Shown here: one piece after another, positions 1 through 8,046 of the stretch
How positions within the stretch are numbered: the stretch's first letter is position 1
How the letters are laid out: each line of letters starts with the position of its first letter
NCBI GenBank assembly: GCA_963204915.1
Contig: CAUJHS010000014.1
Coordinates: forward strand, 1 to 64,000
Length of the DNA stretch: 64,000 bases
Origin: Planctomycetota bacterium
GTDB lineage: Bacteria; Planctomycetota; Planctomycetia; Pirellulales; Pirellulaceae
Direction: 5' to 3'
The notes under the pieces: model-generated
What the model saw: only the letters and a program-made list of their open reading frames with translations
The model's database searches: none
Told to the model about the DNA's origin: nothing
Translations under genes and position numbers: made by a program

Positions 1-145
1 TGAAGCGTCCAAGAAATGGACGATGCCTATACCGAAGTGGAAAGAAGCCCTCAATCACTTCGCCATCCTGTTCGCCGACCGCATGCCCAAAAACCTCAAC
101 TAACTCACCCCAATAACCGACTGACACAAAAATCAAGACAGGCCC
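1..145 (+). mobile_element. Right end of an IS256/Mutator-family insertion sequence (partial)
   Basis: The first ~145 bases hold the 3' end of a transposase gene, then about 40 non-coding bases ending in a segment which, read outside-in (complement of about 125-145), begins GGCCTGTCTTGATTTTTGTG. That resembles the terminal inverted repeats of IS256-family elements. The exact end, near 141-146, is my estimate; the left end lies outside the window. Adjoining sequence is the 3' part of a kinase gene on the other strand, so the element appears to be inserted in that gene. Confidence 0.7.
2..103 (+). CDS. IS256-family transposase, C-terminal fragment (runs in from left edge)
   Basis: Frame 2 of the plus strand reads 33 residues to a TAA at 101-103. 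The segment KKWTMPIPKWKEALNHFAIL, followed by FADRMPKNLN, matches the typical end of IS256/Mutator DDE transposases, where KKWTMP(I/V)..W..AL..F.I.F closes the protein. Only this tail is visible, so integrity of the transposase cannot be judged. It would cut and paste the element that has interrupted the neighbouring kinase gene. Confidence 0.75.
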   Translation, partial: EASKKWTMPIPKWKEALNHFAILFADRMPKNLN

Positions 146-2299
146 ACGCGTGCGGTAAAACCCCGACTCCCAGTTGTCCTGCACCCACTCCCACACGTTG
201 CCGTGAACGTCGTATAGGCCAAAGGGATTCGCCTGGAGTTCCTTCACCGCGTGGATTTTTAATCTGGAATTGCCCCCATACCAGGCGGACGAATCCAGGG
301 CGTCGATTCGGTCGGTGCTCCAGAACCGCGTGGTGGTTCCGGCCCGACAGGCGAACTCCCATTCCGCCTCCGTTGGGAGCCGGTAGCCTGTTCCTTCCTC
401 CGGTGTGATTGTCTTTCCGGCTGGGAAGTAAAACGGTTTGAGCTGCTCCTGCTGACTGAGTTTCACGCAGAACTTGGCGGCATCGTTCCAACTGACCGTC
501 TCCACAGGATAGTTCTTCGTTTCAAGCTGGGCGACTTGATCCTTGCCTTCGCCACTGGCGGAGAAACTAGCGGGGTTGGTCTCCATCACTTGCTCGTACT
601 GCAATTGGGTCACTTCCGTTTCGGAAAGATAGATCGCTTGCGTCATGATCACCTTGTGCTGCGGCCCCTCGCTGTGAACTCGCTCCTTCCAGGCCGGGTC
701 GTCATCTTCAACCGGTAACGCGGCTTGGATCTCTTCGGGCGTGCTTCCCATGAGGAACTCACCTGGGGGAATGAGTCGAAACTTCATGCCGAGGGAGTTC
801 GTATACTCCACCGGCGCGCCCAGGTGCTTCGCCCAAGCTTCCTGATGCTGTTTGGCCTGGGCGGCATCGAACGGGGCAATTGCCGGCGGAGGGGTGTCGG
901 CGGGCCAACCCTGCCAGGCCGCGACTTCTTGCTCGTCGCCGGTTTTTTCCGATGTTGAACTGGCGGTGCGTTCGCCCAGACCACGCGCCGCATCACGCTC
1001 GGGGGTGGACTTTTCTCCTCGGTTCATGATGAACACGCCGACCACGACCGCCAACGCCAGCAAACCTGCGACCAACCCGCCAAGGCGCTTTCTCCACTCG
1101 CGTGCGCTTACCTTCGGCGTTGCCTGAGCTTGTTGAGCCTTGCTGGCTTGAGAACGTTCCGCAACGCAGGTCACCTTGCCGCTGAACTGTAGTTCGCTCT
1201 GGCAGCGAGCCAAGAGATCCGCCACTTCCTGCGCCGACTGGTAGCGGTCGCCTCGGTTTTTCTCCAGTAGCCGAAAAATGATGGATTCCAGCCAGTCGGG
1301 CGTTTCCGGAATCACGTCATCCAAGGGGCGAGGCGTGTCTTCGCAAACGCGCTTTAGCACGGCCACGGTGTTGGCTGCGCGAAATGGCGGCCGTCCGCTG
1401 ACCATTTGGTACAGCACACTTCCCAGGCTGAAGAGATCGGCGCGATGGTCCAACGCTTCCCCGCGGGCCTGCTCCGGCGCCATGTACATCGGTGTGCCGG
1501 CGAGCGTGCCGCTGGCGGTCATGCTCGCATCGTCGATCGCACGAGCCAGCCCGAAATCTGAAATCTTGGCGCGGTCGCTTGGTCCTCCCGTCAGCAGGAT
1601 GTTCGTCGGTTTGATGTCGCGGTGGATCAGTTTGACCGCGTGCGCCGCAGCCAGACCAGCCGCGACTTGCTGGCCAATGCGCAGGACTTCGGGCAGTTCC
1701 AGCGGCCCGTGCTCGTCCATTCTTTGCTGCAGGGTCGAACCCGGGATATATTCCATCACTAGGTAGGGGGTTGGCTCTTCTTCGACGGCGTAAATTGCGA
1801 CGATGTTTTCGTGCGTCACGGCCGCAGCGGCGCGGGCTTCTCGAAGGAACCTTTTGCGGGGCGGCGAGGTTGCGGCGAGTTCGAGACTCAACAACTTAAT
1901 CGCCACCACCCGGTGTAGTTTTTCGTCAAAGGCTTTCGCGACAATGCCAAACGCCCCGCGTCCGAGAATCTCCTCGATCTCGTAATGCGCTAACCGACCG
2001 AGCCAGCCAGGACGCGCGGCTGGCTGCAAATACTTGCGGAACTCGGCTTCGCCCGACGAATCGCCAACCGGCAGAACCTCGGTGAAGGAAAATTTCGCTT
2101 CGATCGTTTCGTGCGAGGCGGAGTTTTTCGCTACGGCAGGCGTTTCGAGAAACTGACTTGACTGCTCGTGGTTCTGCAACAGTTCCTCGACCTGAGCACG
2201 GAGCGCCGCGTTGCCGCCGCAAGCCTGTTCGACGTAAGCCGCCCGCTCGGACTGATCGGCAATCTCGATCGCTGCCAGGAAAATGTCTCGCTCATTCAT
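146..2299 (-). pseudogene. Serine/threonine protein kinase with FGE-sulfatase domain, 3' end cut by an IS element
   Basis: Starting at ATG 2299 (MNERDIFLAA), the frame is open to the window edge. A cytoplasmic N-terminal segment precedes a PknB-type kinase: glycine loop GRGAFG (~113-118), catalytic HRDIKPTN (~226-233), DFG (~248) and APEQ. One membrane helix follows (GGLVAGLLALAVVVGVFIM). The outer part is a formylglycine-generating-enzyme-like domain (NSLGMKFRLIPPGEFLMGS, YRLPTEAEWEFACRAG, GNVWEW). That domain normally continues with an RGGSW segment and a C-terminal GFR motif; here it is replaced by IS sequence from about position 146 downward, so about half of its core is lost. It probably paired with the ECF sigma gene just upstream. 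A product with an altered C-terminus could still be made; the kinase domain is intact. Confidence 0.8.
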
Positions 2300-2451
2300 G
2301 ATTTCTTCTCTACCACACGGTCGATCGCCTCAGGCGGCGCAATTGGGCAGTCGGTGAAATCGACATCGAGAAAATGGCGTCTGAAAGTCCGTGGCGCTGT
2401 TTCGCAGGCGAGTGCGCCAAAAAAATGAAAAATTTGTTCGAGCCACGCCGC

Positions 2452-3024
2452 TCAGGGAGAATCCGTGGCGTCGCGCTGGATTTCCCGCAGCAGCCAGGCT
2501 TTGGAGTAAGCCCAGAGCCGGTCGGCAGTTCGGGGAGGCAGTTCAAGGATCCGGCCGGCGTCCCGCAACGAAAGCCCTGCGAAATAACGCAGCTTGACCA
2601 ACTCGCAGGCGGTGGCGTCCACTTGCGCGAATCTCTGTAAGGCTTCTTCGAGAGACTCCAGCAGGTCGTCCTTGTCTGCGCCTGGCGCATCGTCCAGGGG
2701 CATGGCGATTCGTTTCCAGTCGGCGCCATGCTTTTGCCGATTCCGGCGGCGGGCCTGGTCCACGAGAATTCGCCGCATCGCTTCCGCCGCGGCTCCGAAA
2801 AAATGCCGACGGTTTTTCCACCGCGGGGCATAGTCAACATCGACCAACCGCAGCCAGGCCTCATGCACCAGGGCCGTCGCCCCGAGCGTTTGCTCTGGCT
2901 TTTCGTGGGACAGTTTCATCGCGGCGAGCTTGCGTAGCTCCTCATACACCAGCGCCATCAACTCATCCGCCGCCGAAGAATCGCCCTGTTCGATCCTTTG
3001 AAGAATCAGCGTAACTTCATTCAT
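2452..3024 (-). CDS. ECF sigma factor (planctomycete Sig-70_X6/TIGR02999-like)
   Basis: The 190-residue protein has the two ECF parts. Region 2 contains ATALVHEAWLRLVD and NRRHFFGAAAEAMRRILVDQ, and region 4 ends in LRYFAGLSLRDAGRILELPP plus a recognition helix. The wording ALVHEAYLRL...RRHFFGAAAEAMRRILVDQAR is characteristic of a sigma family expanded in Planctomycetes and usually encoded beside a membrane-bound protein kinase. Here the kinase gene follows on the same strand after ~150 bases, so kinase and sigma factor probably form one signalling unit. No anti-sigma gene is seen. The start ATG at 3024 lacks a clear Shine-Dalgarno sequence. Confidence 0.9.
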   Translation of the reverse strand: MNEVTLILQRIEQGDSSAADELMALVYEELRKLAAMKLSHEKPEQTLGATALVHEAWLRLVDVDYAPRWKNRRHFFGAAAEAMRRILVDQARRRNRQKHGADWKRIAMPLDDAPGADKDDLLESLEEALQRFAQVDATACELVKLRYFAGLSLRDAGRILELPPRTADRLWAYSKAWLLREIQRDATDSP

Positions 3025-3254
3025 ACATAACGATGATGAGAATGCGGCGGGCGTAATCCAAGCATGCGGCTGGCGTCATTTTACTTTGCTGATTGGCCAC
3101 GAGGCGTCACGCTGAACCAGGGCGGCGGGCCCTCCGGCTGCGCGGGTTGCTGAGTGGTGGAACGAAGCCTCAACGGAATCGCCCGCGAATTGAGGCGAGA
3201 GAATTCCTGCAAATCTTCCGCGAAGGGGACGCGCTCCGCGGGACTTTGACACGT

Positions 3255-4868
3255 TTACGCTTTGAACGCGCCAAGGCTGTCCATGGTGGTCAGGATGGCG
3301 ATGATGATGAAGAACAAGCCGGCGGCAACGAGTAACAAGCGGCGGAGGATGCTGGGGCGCAGTTCGCGCGGGAGCAGGAAGGAGTTAATCGCCACGGTGT
3401 GCCAACAACTAAAGCCCAGGGCGTAATTGTAAAAGTTGGTGGACCACACCAGAAGCCGGTCGCCTTTGACCAGCGTGAGCATGACCAGCCCGAACGCCGC
3501 GTAAATGAGCAACACGCAAAAGTAGAACTTGCCAATGTGCCGCGTGTCCCACTTTTGCAGATGTGGGCTGGCGGTCCAGAACACATCGACCCAGCGCCGC
3601 AGCACGCCGTCGGCGGTTGAAATGGTGCTGGTGCCTAGCACCAGGAACCCGCAGAACAGAGTTAAGTACCAGAAGGTGTCGCCCCAGGTGGGGCCTACCG
3701 CATCAGCTACGCCTTGAGCCGTCATGCCCGCCGCTTGCCATTTGTCCTGCGGAGCGCTGCCGCGCGTCAAAAACTGCACCGACAACATGCTGGGAAGCGC
3801 AATTCCCAAAAAGCACGCGGGCATCCACACGGCCAGTTGCTCGCGTTGGACATGGTGCACCCAACCCCGCCAACGCTCCAGCGTTTTGGGACTAATGAGA
3901 AACACCTTGCCTACGTGCGAGAGTTCGATGGCGTGCCCGCCGATGATGCTGGGAATGGCCCCCACCTGACGCCCCATGCCCCAGCCTTGATCGCGCGTGT
4001 AGTTGCTGATCGGCGTGTTGGTCAAACCGCCGTTGCCCGAAATGGCCGCCATAGCCGCCAGAATGCCGATCATCGACAAGTCGAGCGCGGGAAGCGTTTC
4101 GCCCGAGAGAAACGTCGTAAATACATTGGCGGTTTGCGGCGAGCCGTCGGCCGATTGGACCGGGACCGTGCCAAACTGGAAGAAACCAGCGCCAATCTCG
4201 GCCCAGGTAGCGGCCGTGGAGTAGAAGATCGCCAGGAACATCAAGAAGCCGAACACGAAGATCAACTTAAAGCTCATCACAATCTTGAGCGAGGTGAAAA
4301 TCTTCCCTCCGATTACCAAGGGCACCAGCGCAAGCAAAAAGATGCCGCAGGCCAGTCCTTTGAGCAGAAAGTAGTCGACCGCCGGGTCGGGCAATCGGCG
4401 CAGCAACACGGCCGCCGCGGGGATGGCTGCGTTCGACGCCAGATACGGCAGGAACGAACCGAGATCCAGCACGAGGTACAGCATCAGCCAGAACATGGGG
4501 CCGGGCAGCGTGCGAAACTTGCCGGTGAAGATCGGCTCGCCGCTGTACAGCGTGTAGCGGCTAATCTCGATGTTGTAAAGCGTTTGCCCCAGAATGCTCA
4601 GGGTCGAGAGCCACAGCAGCGCGCCGCCGTATTTGGCCGTGACCAAGGGGCCGGTCAGCCACTCGCCGCCGCCAATGGCCGAAGCTCCCATGACCAACCC
4701 CGGCCCCAGCAGAAACGGCCACCGGCTAATGGTGAACCGTGGCGCTTCGACCAGTTCGGCCACTTCCCACTGCGGCATTTGCTTCGAGCCGGGCCAGGGT
4801 GCTTCGCCGGTGGCTTGCTCGGAAACGGTCGCAGTCGCCTCGTTCGAATCGGGCAGCGTGTTCGCCAT
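3255..4868 (-). CDS. Nramp-like membrane transporter lacking the canonical metal-site motifs
   Basis: Starting at ATG 4868 (MANTLPDSNE), chosen because GAGAGG lies just upstream, the protein has ~537 residues and about 11-12 hydrophobic helices. The opening helix, GPGLVMGASAIGGGEWLTGP, aligns with TM1 of Nramp/MntH divalent-metal transporters (GPG...), and the general fold fits PF01566. However the DPGN metal-binding motif is replaced by a GGGEW segment, and no MPH motif is evident in the TM6 region (NGGLTNTPISNYTRDQG). It may move something other than Mn2+/Fe2+. Similar non-canonical Nramp relatives are common in planctomycetes. No co-directional partner gene is close. Confidence 0.75.
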   Translation of the reverse strand: MANTLPDSNEATATVSEQATGEAPWPGSKQMPQWEVAELVEAPRFTISRWPFLLGPGLVMGASAIGGGEWLTGPLVTAKYGGALLWLSTLSILGQTLYNIEISRYTLYSGEPIFTGKFRTLPGPMFWLMLYLVLDLGSFLPYLASNAAIPAAAVLLRRLPDPAVDYFLLKGLACGIFLLALVPLVIGGKIFTSLKIVMSFKLIFVFGFLMFLAIFYSTAATWAEIGAGFFQFGTVPVQSADGSPQTANVFTTFLSGETLPALDLSMIGILAAMAAISGNGGLTNTPISNYTRDQGWGMGRQVGAIPSIIGGHAIELSHVGKVFLISPKTLERWRGWVHHVQREQLAVWMPACFLGIALPSMLSVQFLTRGSAPQDKWQAAGMTAQGVADAVGPTWGDTFWYLTLFCGFLVLGTSTISTADGVLRRWVDVFWTASPHLQKWDTRHIGKFYFCVLLIYAAFGLVMLTLVKGDRLLVWSTNFYNYALGFSCWHTVAINSFLLPRELRPSILRRLLLVAAGLFFIIIAILTTMDSLGAFKA

Positions 4869-5530
4869 GGTTCCTCTCAATGTGCGGGGAACTGGCATGG
4901 TATCGCGATAGCGCGGCGAACGCAACAATTGGCGCGTCGTCGTCGCGAGGGCTTTGGCAAACGGCGGCTACGAGCCGCTGAGCGATAGCCACGGTTCGCT
5001 TGGCGGGTGCAGCAAGAACTGTACGCTCGCGCGTGAATGATCGCGCCAGAGCGTCAACGTCCTGTGTGTGCGAAGGCTTCGATGTCTGGCAGCGTAACGG
5101 ATGGCGCCCCAAGACCCGCGCCAGCGCTGACGATGCCTGTCGGCTTGAGTTCGAATACTCCGAAATTACCAGATTGACTGGTTGCGGCGGTCGTGAGAGT
5201 CGCGCCGTTTGGATTCCAAACGATTGTTCTGGATGTTTCCCATTCCCGTGCGCTGCGCTTGGCGCAAAAAGCTAGGGTTGAACGCCGAAGGAACGTGTCC
5301 GCCATCAAAAGGCGGCACGCTGAACGCTCCAGGCCGCAAAACCGGCGCGATTGCCCCAAGTTAGAAAATCGGGGCGCGAGTTCCTCGCGATGCGTTTGCG
5401 GGCAGGAAATACATAACCTAGCCTTTGTTGTCGAACCGGATGATCTTGTCCGCAACGTCTCTCTTGCGTGGCGCGGGAGGAGCGGAATACAAGATCGGTG
5501 AAGTCGCCGCGTTGTCCATTTGAACCTTCA
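4869..5530. other. Intergenic region of ~660 bp without a confident gene
   Basis: This stretch separates the divergent transporter and HD-GYP genes. An open frame exists on the minus strand (5054-5455), but its translation is rich in Cys, Arg and Ser, matches no family I recognise and has no convincing ribosome binding site. It probably holds promoters for both neighbours and possibly a decayed gene. I found no repeats or hairpin of note. Confidence 0.4.
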
Positions 5531-7825
5531 ATGGAACACCTGAACCAGCCACTTACGGCTTCGTGGCCGATGCCGCCAAGCGAGGGTGAACACCCCCTGG
5601 CGGATACGCGCACGACGTCGCTCACGGCGGTCCTGGAGCGTCTGAACGACGCCGCCGCGGTTAGCCCGGCGTCGCATGCTCAGGCCGAAACCGCCCATCA
5701 AAACCGGTTGGTGCAGGTCCGCCTGGGCGTGGCCAGCGGTTTGTTCGCCTCGCTGCGGGCCAAACATGCTCCCACGGCGGCGCATTCGCTGCGTGTCGCG
5801 CTGGGATGCTCCTCGTGGGCGATGATGCTCAATCTCCCTTCGAAAGAACGCGATGAAATCGAAGCGGCGGCCTTGTTGCACGATGTGGGTAAGATCGGCG
5901 TTCCCGACCAAATTCTAAGCAAAGCAACCAAGCTCAACCCGGACGAAGTTGCGGCGATGGAGCGGCACCGGGCCTTTGGTTTAGATATTCTGCGGCAGTG
6001 TTGTGCGTCGCAAGGCATTCTCGACATCGTCCGCTACGCGCCGGCCTGGTACGACGGTTCGCGCGGAGGTTTTGACCGGGCCGGCGAAGACCTGCCGCTG
6101 GGCGCGCGCATGGTCGCCGTGCTTGACGCCTTTGACGCCATGACCACCGACCGCGTGTACCGGCGCGCCATGTCGCGCGATCGGGCGCTGGCCGAGTTGT
6201 TCGAGTGCGCCGATGTTCAGTTCGATTTGAGACTGGTCAAAAATTTCTGCGAACTGGTCACCAGCGACCGCGTCAAGTTTAATTCGGCTGTGGCCTCGCG
6301 CTGGCTGGGGCAACTGCGGGCCGAAACGTCGAATAACTTGTGGGCCTTGAACGAAAGGGCCTCCGAAACCACGGAAGGCTGCGTGTCGGCTGCGTCGACG
6401 GTCGAAGCGCTGTTCCACAAGAAGCTTCTGGAGTCGATGCACGACGCCGTGATCTTCGTCGACGGCTCGCTTCGCGTATCGCTTTGGAATCGGGCGGCCG
6501 AACACCTGACCGGGCTGCAAGCCAGCGCGATGCTGCAACGCAAGTGGCTTCCCAGCCTGCTCGACATGCGCGACGAAGACGGCTACACCATTGACGACAA
6601 CGACTGTCCGTTGGCCCATGCGTTGCAATCGAAGTTGCAAACCGCCCGGCGGCTAACCGTGGTGGCCCGCGACGGAAAGAAGATCACCGTCGACGCGCAC
6701 ATGATTCCGGTGTTATCGCGCGACGGCGTGTCGTACGGCGCCACGTTGTTGCTGCACGACGCTTCGTCCGAAGTGAACCTGGAAGAGAAGGTCCAATTCC
6801 TGCACGAAAAGGCGACTCGCGATCCGCTCACCAAAGTGGCGAACCGGGCCGAGTTCGACCGTGTGCTCAAGCTGTTTGTGACGGAGTATCTCGAAAAGGG
6901 ACAGCCCTGCAGCCTGATTATTTGCGATATCGACCACTTCAAACGCATTAACGACACCTACGGCCACCAGGCCGGCGACGAGGCCCTGGTCAGCTTCGCG
7001 GGCGTCTTGCGGCAGTTGTGGCGTCCGGGCGACCTGGTCGCACGCTACGGCGGCGAAGAGTTCTGCATCCTGTGCGCCAATTGCGACAACCAAACCGCCA
7101 CCCAGCGAGCGGACGACGTCCGCCGTCAGCTGGCGGAAACACCGCAGTCGATGCTCGCAGGCAAGACCATCACCGCCAGCTTCGGCGTGACCGAGGTGCA
7201 GCCCGGCGATACGGATGAAACGATGCTCCGCCGGGCGGACCGCGCTTTGCTGCAAGCCAAAGAGTCGGGCCGCAACTGCGTGATCCAACTCGGCTCGGGG
7301 CTTTCTGGCGAAGAGAAACAAGCCGACTCGCGCGGCTGGTTCTCGTGGCTGCGTCCGACGCCGCCCGACTTGCTGCTGGAACGCAATTTGATCACCGCGG
7401 TGCCGCTGCCGGTCGCCGCCGAGAAGTTGCGCGGCTTCGTGGCCGATCACCACGCCGAAATTGTCGCCATCGACGAAGATCACGTCGTTTTGCACTTGGA
7501 AGTACAGCACAACACCTCAAGTCGGCGCCGAGGCGACCGCGCCGTGCCGTTCCAAATCGAACTGCGGTTTGCCGAAATCCGCATTGAGGCGGAAGACGGA
7601 CGGCCGCAACAGTCGACTCGTACGTTGATTCGTGCTGCGGTGCGACCGCGCCGCAATCGTGACCGCCGCCGCCGCGACGCGATTGATCGCGCCCGGCAGT
7701 TGGTCAGCAGTGTCAAGTCGTACCTGATGGCGCAAGACTACAACAGCAAGAAATCCAACTCGCCCGACGCGACCGAAGACGTAAACAAGAGCCGTGCCTG
7801 GTTTGGCGTATTTGTGAAGAACTGA
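5531..7825 (+). CDS. Hybrid HD-GYP-like / PAS / GGDEF signalling protein with unusual C-terminal domain
   Basis: Starting at ATG 5531 (MEHLNQPLTA; a GTG at 5468 is the alternative), the protein has ~764 residues. Domains in order: an HD domain with HDVGKIGVPDQIL (~120-132) and a degenerate HD-GYP tail, where HHERWDGxGYP is replaced by RYAPAWYDGSRGGF; a PAS domain (AVIFVDGSLRVSLWNRAAEH); a GGDEF domain with CDIDHFKRINDTYGHQAGDE and active-site YGGEEF, so it should make c-di-GMP; and a ~180-residue tail (PTPPDLLLERNLI onward) with an arginine-rich stretch, possibly PilZ-like but not identified. The GGDEF signature looks catalytic, whereas phosphodiesterase activity of the HD part is doubtful. 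It is soluble, with no membrane helices. Confidence 0.85.
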   Translation: MEHLNQPLTASWPMPPSEGEHPLADTRTTSLTAVLERLNDAAAVSPASHAQAETAHQNRLVQVRLGVASGLFASLRAKHAPTAAHSLRVALGCSSWAMMLNLPSKERDEIEAAALLHDVGKIGVPDQILSKATKLNPDEVAAMERHRAFGLDILRQCCASQGILDIVRYAPAWYDGSRGGFDRAGEDLPLGARMVAVLDAFDAMTTDRVYRRAMSRDRALAELFECADVQFDLRLVKNFCELVTSDRVKFNSAVASRWLGQLRAETSNNLWALNERASETTEGCVSAASTVEALFHKKLLESMHDAVIFVDGSLRVSLWNRAAEHLTGLQASAMLQRKWLPSLLDMRDEDGYTIDDNDCPLAHALQSKLQTARRLTVVARDGKKITVDAHMIPVLSRDGVSYGATLLLHDASSEVNLEEKVQFLHEKATRDPLTKVANRAEFDRVLKLFVTEYLEKGQPCSLIICDIDHFKRINDTYGHQAGDEALVSFAGVLRQLWRPGDLVARYGGEEFCILCANCDNQTATQRADDVRRQLAETPQSMLAGKTITASFGVTEVQPGDTDETMLRRADRALLQAKESGRNCVIQLGSGLSGEEKQADSRGWFSWLRPTPPDLLLERNLITAVPLPVAAEKLRGFVADHHAEIVAIDEDHVVLHLEVQHNTSSRRRGDRAVPFQIELRFAEIRIEAEDGRPQQSTRTLIRAAVRPRRNRDRRRRDAIDRARQLVSSVKSYLMAQDYNSKKSNSPDATEDVNKSRAWFGVFVKN

Positions 7826-7963
7826 GGAATAAAGAGTCAACCGTCAGGAGTTGAGGGTGTGTGAGCTGAGCGGCGGTAATTGGTCGACCGCCGCTTTGCA
7901 TTTCTTGACCGAGCCGCGGTCTTAGCGCGCGTTTCACGCAGGTGTGACGCTCCCAAGGTGGCG

Positions 7964-8005
7964 CACTCGCTCCGCGAGTGCCGGAAACCACTCGCGGAGC
8001 GAGTG
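7964..8005. repeat. Perfect 17-bp inverted repeat with 8-nt loop between convergent genes
   Basis: The arm CACTCGCTCCGCGAGTG (7964-7980) is followed after CCGGAAAC by its exact complement (7989-8005). Each arm is itself palindromic (CACTCGC-TCC-GCGAGTG), so either a long cruciform or two small hairpins can form. It lies between the convergent GGDEF and M56 genes and may terminate both transcripts. No T-run follows. It may also be a dispersed REP-like unit. Confidence 0.8.
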
Positions 8006-8046
8006 GACCACACTGAAGAAGTCATCACACCTCGATGAAGTAGGCT

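Noticed and set aside
3714-4988. 424-residue plus-strand frame opposite the Nramp-like gene
   Set aside because: It is the antisense shadow of a clear membrane transporter; the translation is rich in Arg, Gln and His with no domain.
5054-5455. 133-residue minus-strand frame upstream of the HD-GYP gene
   Set aside because: No family, odd composition and no ribosome binding site; I left it as part of an intergenic stretch.
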